Below, piece by piece: positions 57,823-64,000 of a stretch of DNA of 64,000 nt. Location of the stretch: positions 3,501,501-3,565,500 of the forward strand of contig NZ_CP106881.1 in the NCBI RefSeq assembly GCF_023634805.2, in the 5' to 3' direction. A model generated the notes under the pieces. The model was not told the origin of the DNA. It worked only from the letters and a program-made list of their open reading frames with translations, and did not search any database. The position numbers and the translations under genes are program-made. The first letter of the stretch is position 1. Every line of letters starts with the position of its first letter. The DNA is from Comamonas endophytica. Lineage in GTDB: Bacteria > Pseudomonadota > Gammaproteobacteria > Burkholderiales > Burkholderiaceae_C.

Positions 57823-59592
57823 ATGGCAATGGTAGAGATTCAAATTCCGGACATCGGCGATTTCGACGAGGTGTCGGTCATCGAGGTGCTGGTGCAGGCC
57901 GGCGACACGATCAAGGCCGAGCAGTCGCTGCTCACCGTGGAATCGGACAAGGCCTCGATGGAGATCCCTTCGAGCCACGCCGGCGTGCTCAAGGAACTGC
58001 GCGTGGCGCTGGGCGACAAGGTCAAGCAGGGCTCGGTCATCGCGGTCATCGAAACCGCTTCGGCCGCGCCTGCACCGGCGCCAGCGCCTGCCGAGCAGGC
58101 TGCTGCGGCACCGGCACCTGCCGCCGAGTCGCAAGCACCTGCGGCCCCTGCGCCCGCAGCCGAGGCACCGGCTCCTGCGCCGGCTGCCCCGGCCCCGGCC
58201 CCGGCAGCCCAGACCACGCCCCTGAAGGTCCCCGATATCGGCGACTTCAAGGATGTGGCCGTGACCGAGATCCTGGTCAAGGCCGGCGACACGGTGACGG
58301 CCGAGCAGTCGCTGTTCACCGTCGAGTCCGACAAGGCCTCGATGGAGATCCCGTCGCCCGCGGCCGGCGTGATCAAGTCGCTGACCCTCAAGGTCGGCGA
58401 CAAGGTCAACATCGGTGACGTGGTGGGTGAGCTCGAAGGCGCGGCCGCCGAAGGCCAGGGCGCCTCGGCACCCGCTCCGGCGCCCGCACCTGCAGCCGCT
58501 CCGGCTTCGGCTGCGGCCGCTCCCGCACCTGCGGCAGCTGCGCCCGCACCCGCTGCCCAGGCTCCCGCACCTGCAGCGGCGCAGCCCGCACCTGCGCCGG
58601 CCGCACCTGCGCCGGCCGCACACAATCCCACGGTGGCGCCCACGGGCAAGCTGCCCCATGCCTCGCCCTCGGTGCGCAAGTTCGCGCGCGAGCTCGGCGT
58701 GCCGCTCGAGGAAGTCACTGGTTCGGCGCAGAAGGGCCGCATCACGCAGGCCGATGTGCTGGCCTTCACCAAGCAGGTCATGTCCGGCGCGGTGCAGACC
58801 AAGGCCCAGAGTGCGGTTGCACCCAAGGCCGCGGCACCGGCAGCTGGCGGCGGCGCGGGCCTGGACCTGCTGCCCTGGCCCAAGGTCGACTTCGCGAAGT
58901 TCGGCCCCGTGGAGCGCAAGGACCTGTCGCGCATCAAGAAGATCAGCGGCGCCAACCTGCACCGCAACTGGGTGATGATCCCGCACGTCACCAACAACGA
59001 CGAGGCCGACATCACCGAGCTCGAAGCCTTCCGCGTGTCGACCAACAAGGAAAACGAGAAGAGCGGCGTCAAGGTCACGATGCTGGCCTTCGTGATCAAG
59101 GCCGTGGTCGCGGCGCTGAAGAAATTCCCTGAGTTCAACGCCAGCCTCGACGGCGACGCGCTGGTCTACAAGCAGTACTTCAATATCGGCTTCGCGGCGG
59201 ACACGCCCAACGGCCTGGTGGTGCCGGTGCTCAAGGATGCCGACAAGAAGGGCATCATGCAGATCAGCCAGGAGATGGGCGAGCTCGCCAAGAAGGCGCG
59301 CGACGGCAAGCTCGGCGCGGGCGACATGCAGGGCGGCTGCTTCTCGATCTCCTCGCTCGGCGGCATCGGCGGCACGCACTTCACGCCCATCGTGAACGCG
59401 CCGGAAGTCGCGATCCTGGGCCTGTCCAAGAGCGCGATGAAGCCGGTCTGGGACGGCAAGCAGTTCGTGCCGCGCCTGCAATTGCCGCTGTCGCTGTCGT
59501 ACGACCACCGCGTCATCGACGGCGCGCTGGCCGCGCGCTTCAACGCCTATCTGGGCCAGCTGCTGGCGGATTACCGCCGCATCGTGCTGTAA
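57823..59592 (+). CDS. aceF: dihydrolipoyl acetyltransferase (E2) with two lipoyl domains
   Basis: A 589-residue E2. Lipoyl domains are at about 3-77 and 133-208, with lipoyl lysines K43 and K171 in [11 protein letters not shown]. Long Ala/Pro linkers separate them and run on from about residue 218 to 285. The E1/E3-binding domain is [20 protein letters not shown]...[11 protein letters not shown] (about 293-330), and the catalytic domain ends in [20 protein letters not shown] with H562 and D566. It forms the complex core and makes acetyl-CoA. Confidence 0.96.
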   Translation: MAMVEIQIPDIGDFDEVSVIEVLVQAGDTIKAEQSLLTVESDKASMEIPSSHAGVLKELRVALGDKVKQGSVIAVIETASAAPAPAPAPAEQAAAAPAPAAESQAPAAPAPAAEAPAPAPAAPAPAPAAQTTPLKVPDIGDFKDVAVTEILVKAGDTVTAEQSLFTVESDKASMEIPSPAAGVIKSLTLKVGDKVNIGDVVGELEGAAAEGQGASAPAPAPAPAAAPASAAAAPAPAAAAPAPAAQAPAPAAAQPAPAPAAPAPAAHNPTVAPTGKLPHASPSVRKFARELGVPLEEVTGSAQKGRITQADVLAFTKQVMSGAVQTKAQSAVAPKAAAPAAGGGAGLDLLPWPKVDFAKFGPVERKDLSRIKKISGANLHRNWVMIPHVTNNDEADITELEAFRVSTNKENEKSGVKVTMLAFVIKAVVAALKKFPEFNASLDGDALVYKQYFNIGFAADTPNGLVVPVLKDADKKGIMQISQEMGELAKKARDGKLGAGDMQGGCFSISSLGGIGGTHFTPIVNAPEVAILGLSKSAMKPVWDGKQFVPRLQLPLSLSYDHRVIDGALAARFNAYLGQLLADYRRIVL

Positions 59593-59604
59593 GGAGTCAT
59601 GCAG

Positions 59605-61488
59605 ATGGCCATCATTGATATCAAGGTTCCCGACATCGGCGATTTCGACAGCGTCGGCGTCATCGAGCTGCTGGTGCAGCCTGGCGACCAGGTCGCCGTG
59701 GACCAGAGCCTGATCACCGTCGAGTCCGACAAGGCCTCGATGGAGATCCCATCCTCGCATGCCGGCGTCGTCAAGGAACTGCGCGTGAAGATCGGCGACC
59801 AGGTTGCCCAAGGCAGCGTGGTGCTGACGCTCGAGGCGCAGGAGGCCGGCGAGGCTTCGGCGCCCGCGGCGCCCGCGCCGCAGGCAGCAGCGGCGCCTGC
59901 ACCTGCTGCACCGGCACCCGCGCCCGCAGTGGAACTGCCCAAGGCCGCCGAGGGTGCCGCGCCCGCCGTGGCCGCTCCCGTGCCGCAGCAATACGCTGGC
60001 GCCGCTGCCGATGTCGAATGCGACGTCGTGGTGCTGGGCGGCGGCCCGGGCGGCTATTCGGCCGCGTTCCGCGCCGCCGATCTGGGCCTGAAGGTCGTGC
60101 TGGTCGAGCGCTACGCGACGCTCGGCGGCGTCTGCCTGAACGTGGGCTGCATCCCCTCCAAGGCCCTGCTGCATGTGGCGGCCGTCATGGACGAGGTCAA
60201 GCACCTGTCGGCGGTGGGCGTGGACTTCGGCGCGCCCCAGGTCAACATCGACCAGCTGCGCGGCCACAAGGAAAAGGTCATCGGCAAGCTGACCGGCGGC
60301 CTGGCGCAGATGGCGAAGATGCGCAAGGTCACGGTGCTGCGCGGCTATGGCCAGTTCGCCGGCACCCACCATCTGTCGGTGGAGTTGACGCAGGGCGAGG
60401 GCACCGAGCGCAGCGGCGGCAAGCAGGTCGTGCAGTTCAAGAACGCGATCATTGCCGCGGGCTCGCAGGCCGTGCACCTGCCATTCATGCCCAAGGACCC
60501 GCGCGTGGTGGATTCCACGGGTGCGCTCGAGCTCAAGGAAGTTCCGAAGCGCATGCTGATCCTGGGCGGCGGCATCATCGGGCTGGAGATGGGTACCGTG
60601 TACTCGACGCTGGGCGCGCGCCTGGACGTGGTCGAGATGATGGACGGCCTGATGCAGGGCGCCGACCGCGACCTGGTCAAGATCTGGCAGAAGATGAACG
60701 CCCCGCGTTTCGACAACATCATGCTCAAGACCAAGACCGTGGGCGCCGAGGCCACGCCCGAGGGCATCAAGGTCACGTTCGCGGCGGCGGAAGAGGGCGG
60801 CACTGCCCCCGAGCCGCAGACCTACGACCTGGTGCTGCAGGCCGTGGGCCGCACGCCCAACGGCAAGAAGATCGCCGCCGAGGCCGCAGGCGTCGCGGTG
60901 ACCGACCGCGGCTTCATTCCGGTCGATATCCAGATGCGCACCAGCGCGCCGCATATCTTCGCCATCGGTGACATCGTCGGCCAGCCGATGCTGGCGCACA
61001 AGGCGGTGCACGAGGCCCATGTCGCGGCCGAAGTCATCGCCGGCGAACAGCAGGGCAACAAGGAGCTGGCGGCCGCCGCGTTCAATGCGCGTGTCATCCC
61101 GAGCGTCGCCTACACCGACCCCGAGGTCGCATGGGTGGGGTTGACCGAGGATCAGGCCAAGGCGCAGGGCATCAAGGTCAGGAAGGGCCTGTTCCCCTGG
61201 GCCGCTTCGGGTCGCGCCATCGCCAACGGCCGCGACGAGGGCGTGACCAAGCTGCTGTTCGATGATTCGCCCGAGGCCCATGGCCACGGCCGCATCCTGG
61301 GCGGTGGCATGGTCGGCACGCACGCCGGCGACATGATCGGCGAGATCGCGCTGGCCATCGAGATGGGCGCCGACGCCGTCGACATCGGCAAGACCATCCA
61401 CCCGCATCCCACGCTGGGCGAGAGCATCGGCATGGCGGCGGAAGTGGCGCACGGCAGCTGCACGGACGTTCCTCCGGCTCGGAAGTAA
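59605..61488 (+). CDS. lpdA: dihydrolipoamide dehydrogenase (E3) with N-terminal lipoyl domain
   Basis: A 627-residue E3 that reoxidises the lipoyl groups with NAD. An N-terminal lipoyl domain (K43 in [15 protein letters not shown]) and an Ala/Pro linker precede the flavoprotein, whose FAD motif is [20 protein letters not shown], redox disulfide C177-C182 in [16 protein letters not shown] motif [20 protein letters not shown] and active-site His in [11 protein letters not shown]. The ATG at 59605 is preferred over 59599 because it is eight bases from the GGAG site, whereas 59599 is only two. Last gene of the pdh operon. Confidence 0.95.
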   Translation: MAIIDIKVPDIGDFDSVGVIELLVQPGDQVAVDQSLITVESDKASMEIPSSHAGVVKELRVKIGDQVAQGSVVLTLEAQEAGEASAPAAPAPQAAAAPAPAAPAPAPAVELPKAAEGAAPAVAAPVPQQYAGAAADVECDVVVLGGGPGGYSAAFRAADLGLKVVLVERYATLGGVCLNVGCIPSKALLHVAAVMDEVKHLSAVGVDFGAPQVNIDQLRGHKEKVIGKLTGGLAQMAKMRKVTVLRGYGQFAGTHHLSVELTQGEGTERSGGKQVVQFKNAIIAAGSQAVHLPFMPKDPRVVDSTGALELKEVPKRMLILGGGIIGLEMGTVYSTLGARLDVVEMMDGLMQGADRDLVKIWQKMNAPRFDNIMLKTKTVGAEATPEGIKVTFAAAEEGGTAPEPQTYDLVLQAVGRTPNGKKIAAEAAGVAVTDRGFIPVDIQMRTSAPHIFAIGDIVGQPMLAHKAVHEAHVAAEVIAGEQQGNKELAAAAFNARVIPSVAYTDPEVAWVGLTEDQAKAQGIKVRKGLFPWAASGRAIANGRDEGVTKLLFDDSPEAHGHGRILGGGMVGTHAGDMIGEIALAIEMGADAVDIGKTIHPHPTLGESIGMAAEVAHGSCTDVPPARK

Positions 61489-61501
61489 GCGCCGCCGGAG
61501 C

Positions 61502-61542
61502 AAAAGCCGCGCAGGCCCTGAAGAGGGCTGCGCGGCTTTTTT
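61502..61542. terminator. terminator of the aceE-aceF-lpdA operon
   Basis: AAAAGCCGCGCAG (61502-61514) and CTGCGCGGCTTTT (61528-61540) form a perfect 13-bp stem followed by T. It also lies just past the end of the convergent emfourin-like gene and can work both ways. Confidence 0.88.
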
Positions 61543-61568
61543 ACGACCGCACGCGTCCAGAGGCTCGA

Positions 61569-62087
61569 TTACGGGGGTTTCGCATCCGGCGTTTCATCAT
61601 GACGCGGCCGGCCCGTGCGTGGCGTTTCCCTCGCGGGGCCGTCCCTCACAGGCACCTCCTTCGCCGGCTCATCCTTGGGCGGCTCGTCCTTGGGCGGCTC
61701 GTCCTTGGGCGGTGTCTTGGGCGGTGTCTTGGGCGGTGTCTTGGGCGGCGGCGCCGGCTCGCGCGGCAGCAGCTCGTCGTGCAGGGCGTCGCGGATGGCT
61801 TCGGGCACCATCGATTCGGGCACGACCACGGTCTGCGGGCCGCAATCGCTTTGCCGCGTGAGGTGGTAGCGGAAGGCATCGCGCACCCAGGTCGGGGCCT
61901 CCACAGGCGCCAGGAAGACTTCGCGCAGCAGCGCTTGATCGGAAACGCTGAGGTCCTTGGCGAGGATGTAGCCGCGGCTGCGGATGCGCGAGCCGGGCAT
62001 GCCGTAGCCCGCCAGGCCGCCGAAGCGCTCGATATCGATGCGGCCCCAGCCGACCACCGGGCTCGAGGACATCTGGTGGGATTTCAT
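61569..62087 (-). CDS. emfourin-like protease inhibitor with repeated C-terminal tail
   Basis: A 172-residue protein. The first 110 residues match the emfourin (M4in) layout found beside protealysin-like proteases: GRIDIERFGGLAGYGMPGSR, then VRDAFRYHLTRQSD and TVVVPESMVPEAIRDALHDE. Emfourin is an intracellular inhibitor of the adjacent M4 peptidase. Unlike the known ~115-residue form it has a 60-residue tail made of PPKT repeats (three), PPKDE repeats (three) and further charged Pro-rich sequence. The ATG at 62087 overlaps the protease stop by one base, showing translational coupling; 62108 is a possible alternative. Identification is by motif and context. Confidence 0.75.
   Translation of the reverse strand: MKSHQMSSSPVVGWGRIDIERFGGLAGYGMPGSRIRSRGYILAKDLSVSDQALLREVFLAPVEAPTWVRDAFRYHLTRQSDCGPQTVVVPESMVPEAIRDALHDELLPREPAPPPKTPPKTPPKTPPKDEPPKDEPPKDEPAKEVPVRDGPARETPRTGRPRHDETPDAKPP
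61668..61748. repeat. two sets of in-frame tandem repeats in the inhibitor tail
   Basis: Three copies of a 15-base unit CTCRTCCTTGGGCGG (61668-61712) are followed by three copies of a 12-base unit TGTCTTGGGCGG (61713-61748). Both keep the reading frame of the emfourin-like gene. Copy-number change by slippage would lengthen or shorten its tail without frameshift. Confidence 0.85.
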
Positions 62088-63118
62088 CACAACCCCACTT
62101 TCTTCCAACCCTTGTCCACGGCCTTCTGCGCCGGCGAGTCATTGCCGAACAGCTCGCCCGCCGCCTGGCGGCTCCTTGCCGCGAAGTCCGCCATCTTCAT
62201 GCGCGGCACCAGGCCGGCGGTGGTCATGACCTGGTACCAGACCTTGCCGATGGTCTCCCAGCTGTAGCCGCCGAGCTGCTTGCAGGCGGTGCAGAACGCG
62301 AGGTTCGGCGGGCCGCTGGTGTAATGCGGGTCCTGCCCGGGCTTGAGGTCCCTGAAATGGTCGGGCTGCGGCGCCAGGCAATGCTCGCCCGCGGGGGCGG
62401 ACATGTCGCGCAGGCAGGTGTAGCCGCGTTCGCGCGTGACCGGGCCCATCACTTCCTTGCCGACGAGCCAGTCGGCGCTGGCCGCGTCCTGCTTGAGCCG
62501 CCACTGGCGGAACATCGAGCCGAAGACATCGGACATGCTCTCGTTGAGGCCGCCGGCTTCGTCGTCGTAGTCCAGCTGCAGCGTGTACTGGGTGATGCCG
62601 TGGGCCAGCTCGTGGCCGATCACGTCGGTGCCCAGGGTGAAATCCAGGAACAGCTCGCCGTCGCCATCGCCGTAGATCATCTGCAACCCGTTCCACATGG
62701 CGTTGTTGTATTTCTTTCCATAGTGCACCGAGGACATCAGGGTCATTCCTGCATCATCGATGGAGTTGCGCTTGAACACCTCGCGCAGGAAGGTGGCCAT
62801 GTGGTCGGTTTCCACATAGGTGCGTTTGACCGTGGTGTCGCTCGACTCCGCCGGAGTCCTGATCTGCAGGCCCGGCAGGCTCTGGGTGCGCTTGCAGTCG
62901 AATACCGACACCTCGGGGTTGTCGCCGAGCTTGAGAAGATTGTGATTTTCCAGCACGAAACCGGCGAGCTTCTCGGTCTGCAGGCGGATGTCGAGGAGAT
63001 GCTGGGTCAGCCGTGCGGAGTAGGCGGCGTTCTTGCATAGCTCCTGCGACAGCGTCGGATCGCAAGCCAGGCGCTCCAGCACGTCGGCTGGAATGAACTG
63101 GCAGTGGCATCGGTACAT
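62087..63118 (-). CDS. protealysin-like M4 metallopeptidase
   Basis: A 343-residue thermolysin-family (M4) zinc protease with the short protealysin-type propeptide. The start MYRCHCQFIPADVLERLACD is the conserved protealysin precursor N-terminus, so no signal peptide is expected. Zinc ligands are H169 and H173 in DVIGHELAHGITQ and E193 in AGGLNESMSDVFG; the active-site His is in DPHYTSGPPNLAF. The ATG at 63118 is used; 63199 adds non-conserved residues. Coupled to the inhibitor gene downstream. In enterobacteria such proteases are linked to cell invasion; here the role is unknown. Confidence 0.92.
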   Translation of the reverse strand: MYRCHCQFIPADVLERLACDPTLSQELCKNAAYSARLTQHLLDIRLQTEKLAGFVLENHNLLKLGDNPEVSVFDCKRTQSLPGLQIRTPAESSDTTVKRTYVETDHMATFLREVFKRNSIDDAGMTLMSSVHYGKKYNNAMWNGLQMIYGDGDGELFLDFTLGTDVIGHELAHGITQYTLQLDYDDEAGGLNESMSDVFGSMFRQWRLKQDAASADWLVGKEVMGPVTRERGYTCLRDMSAPAGEHCLAPQPDHFRDLKPGQDPHYTSGPPNLAFCTACKQLGGYSWETIGKVWYQVMTTAGLVPRMKMADFAARSRQAAGELFGNDSPAQKAVDKGWKKVGL

Positions 63119-63497
63119 GATGAGAGCCTCCCATGGACATGGGCGCAGACCACTTGCGGCACTGCCGGGCTGCAGGCGTTGGAGGCTGGGCCCATGCAAC
63201 GCTGCGCGCGCCGCGATCCCCTGGGCAATGACGCGAAATGCGTTCGATCTGCCGCGAAACCATGGTAAATGCGTCGCTGGTTACAGGCGCCAGAGGCCCT
63301 GCCGGCGCGGATGACTTGGCGTGTGCATCGATCCACGCGGGCGCGGACGCGAAGCGTCATCCCTGGGCGAACAGGCCTCCTGGCTGCCTGCGGCTGTGGG
63401 CGTGCGGGCACCGGCAGGTTAAGCCTCTGTCCGACACATGCGCTTGGCGGGCCAGGACTAGAGTCATGTCAAAACCATCACCCCAAGGAGCTTGTCC
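63119..63497. other. 379-base divergent intergenic region
   Basis: No gene, tRNA or repeat is recognised. The region must hold the promoters of the protealysin-like gene (to the left) and the YeaQ-like gene (to the right). I see no clear -35/-10 pair or long inverted repeat. An AAGGAG site at 63485-63490 serves the YeaQ-like gene. Confidence 0.6.
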
Positions 63498-63758
63498 ATG
63501 TTCTCTCTTCTCGGAACCCTGATCGTGGGCCTGATCGTGGGCTTGATCGCACGCGCGATCAAACCCGGCGATGACAGCCTTGGCTGGATCATGACCATCT
63601 TGCTGGGCATTGCCGGGGCGTTTCTTGCCAGCTATATCGGCGTGGCGCTGGGCTGGTACCAGCAAGGGGACGCTGCGGGCTGGATCGCATCGGTGCTGGG
63701 CGCCATCGTGCTGCTGGTGATCTACCAATTCGTGCGCGGAAAGACCTCTGGCCGATGA
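63498..63758 (+). CDS. GlsB/YeaQ/YmgE-family stress-response membrane protein
   Basis: An 86-residue inner-membrane protein with three hydrophobic helices (LLGTLIVGLIVGLIARAI, WIMTILLGIAGAFLASYIGV, WIASVLGAIVLLVIYQFV) and the family RAIKPGDDSLGW motif. Such proteins are general-stress induced; the mechanism is unknown. The ATG at 63498 is seven bases after AAGGAG; an in-frame TTG at 63492 is less likely. Its stop overlaps the next start (ATGA). Confidence 0.88.
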   Translation: MFSLLGTLIVGLIVGLIARAIKPGDDSLGWIMTILLGIAGAFLASYIGVALGWYQQGDAAGWIASVLGAIVLLVIYQFVRGKTSGR

Positions 63759-64000
63759 GCGCATCCACCGAATTCGCCGACGCCATGCCGCCCGGCAGAC
63801 AATCGCAGATCGACGCCGCGGCCGAGCGCGCGCGCAAGCTGCTGCACCGCCGCGCCATCGCGGGCGCGGTGGCCAGCAGCCTGCCCATCCCGGGGCTGGA
63901 CTGGGCTGTGGACGCCGCGCTGCTGGCACGCCTCATCCCCCGCATCAGCCAGGAGTTTGGCCTGAGCGCCGAGCAGATCGATGCGCTCGAGCCGTCACGG
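63755..64000 (+). CDS. protein of unknown function, N-terminal part (cut by window edge)
   Basis: 82 residues are visible, from an ATG overlapping the stop of the YeaQ-like gene. The part RARKLLHRRAIAGAVASSLP then GLDWAVDAALLARLIPRISQ is hydrophobic and Ala-rich and faintly recalls the DUF697 region of YcjF-type membrane proteins, but this is uncertain. Coupling to the stress protein suggests a related membrane role. The rest lies outside the window. Confidence 0.65.
   Translation, partial: MSASTEFADAMPPGRQSQIDAAAERARKLLHRRAIAGAVASSLPIPGLDWAVDAALLARLIPRISQEFGLSAEQIDALEPSR

Noticed and set aside
54949..61503. A 2184-codon open frame on the minus strand, antisense to aceE-aceF-lpdA
   Set aside because: It exactly shadows three certain genes of high GC content. 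The product is a His/Arg/Leu/Ala/Gly-rich string without domains, without a ribosome-binding site, and its ends match no promoter or gene boundary. Such frames arise from third-position GC bias.
61668..61748. CRISPR-like repeat array
   Set aside because: The repeats are 12 and 15 bases long, directly adjacent without spacers, and lie in frame inside a coding sequence.

Overview
The window is GC-rich, densely coded bacterial DNA of a betaproteobacterium, most likely a member of the Comamonadaceae (order Burkholderiales). This rests on the two- and three-copy use of Bug-type (tripartite tricarboxylate receptor) periplasmic proteins next to CoA-transferases, the iscR-iscS-iscU-iscA-hscB-hscA-fdx order, a pyruvate dehydrogenase operon whose E3 carries its own lipoyl domain, and REP-like palindromes with the CCGTTCGTCCTG...CGAAGGATG core. 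The genus cannot be fixed from the sequence alone. I count about 60 protein genes, three tRNA genes and one clear pseudogene; there is no rRNA, CRISPR array, insertion sequence or intact prophage.

Layout. 1-3.4 kb: valine-type catabolism (acyl-CoA dehydrogenase cut by the edge, an LprI-like exported protein, mmsA) with a divergent LysR regulator. 3.4-12.5 kb: a small DUF3297 protein, cobalamin uptake genes btuB-btuF, the serine/threonine symporter sstT, rlmB, an aldo/keto reductase, a small XRE regulator, a dihydrolipoamide-dehydrogenase-like flavoprotein and a YigZ protein. 12.7-21.6 kb: a YgiQ-type radical SAM protein, then an IclR-type regulator divergent from pcaI-pcaJ-pcaF-SDR-Bug (last steps of the beta-ketoadipate pathway). 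21.6-31.7 kb: a REP-like element, aromatic aminotransferase, uvrB, the complete isc operon and dnaQ.

31.7-34.5 kb: three tRNA-Val(CAC) genes, then the most irregular piece of the window: a two-partner-secretion transporter gene cut after its POTRA domain and joined out of frame to the tail of another gene, followed by two tandem paralogous exported proteins of unknown function. 34.5-44.8 kb: a LysR-controlled catabolic cluster bounded by two Bug receptors, with two class III CoA-transferases, a pair of acyl-CoA dehydrogenase subunits whose conserved motifs are split between them, an enoyl-CoA hydratase, a MaoC-like protein lacking the usual catalytic motif, and a flavin oxidoreductase. It looks like uptake, CoA activation and beta-oxidation of one unidentified organic acid.

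44.9-54.8 kb: a yqjD-yqjE-yqjK-like membrane stress set, pyrD, rpiA, a glutaredoxin-domain exported protein, oligopeptidase A, folD, and a PAS-containing histidine kinase with a FixJ-type regulator. 54.8-61.5 kb: aceE-aceF-lpdA behind a palindrome-rich leader. 61.5-64 kb: a protealysin-like M4 metallopeptidase translationally coupled to an emfourin-like inhibitor with a repeated Pro/Lys/Glu tail, a YeaQ/GlsB-type membrane protein and a gene running off the right edge.

The best candidates for something not well described are the decayed secretion locus with its two paralogous exported proteins, the Bug-flanked acid-degradation cluster with the split acyl-CoA dehydrogenase, and the tailed emfourin-like inhibitor. 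All functions are read from sequence motifs and context only.
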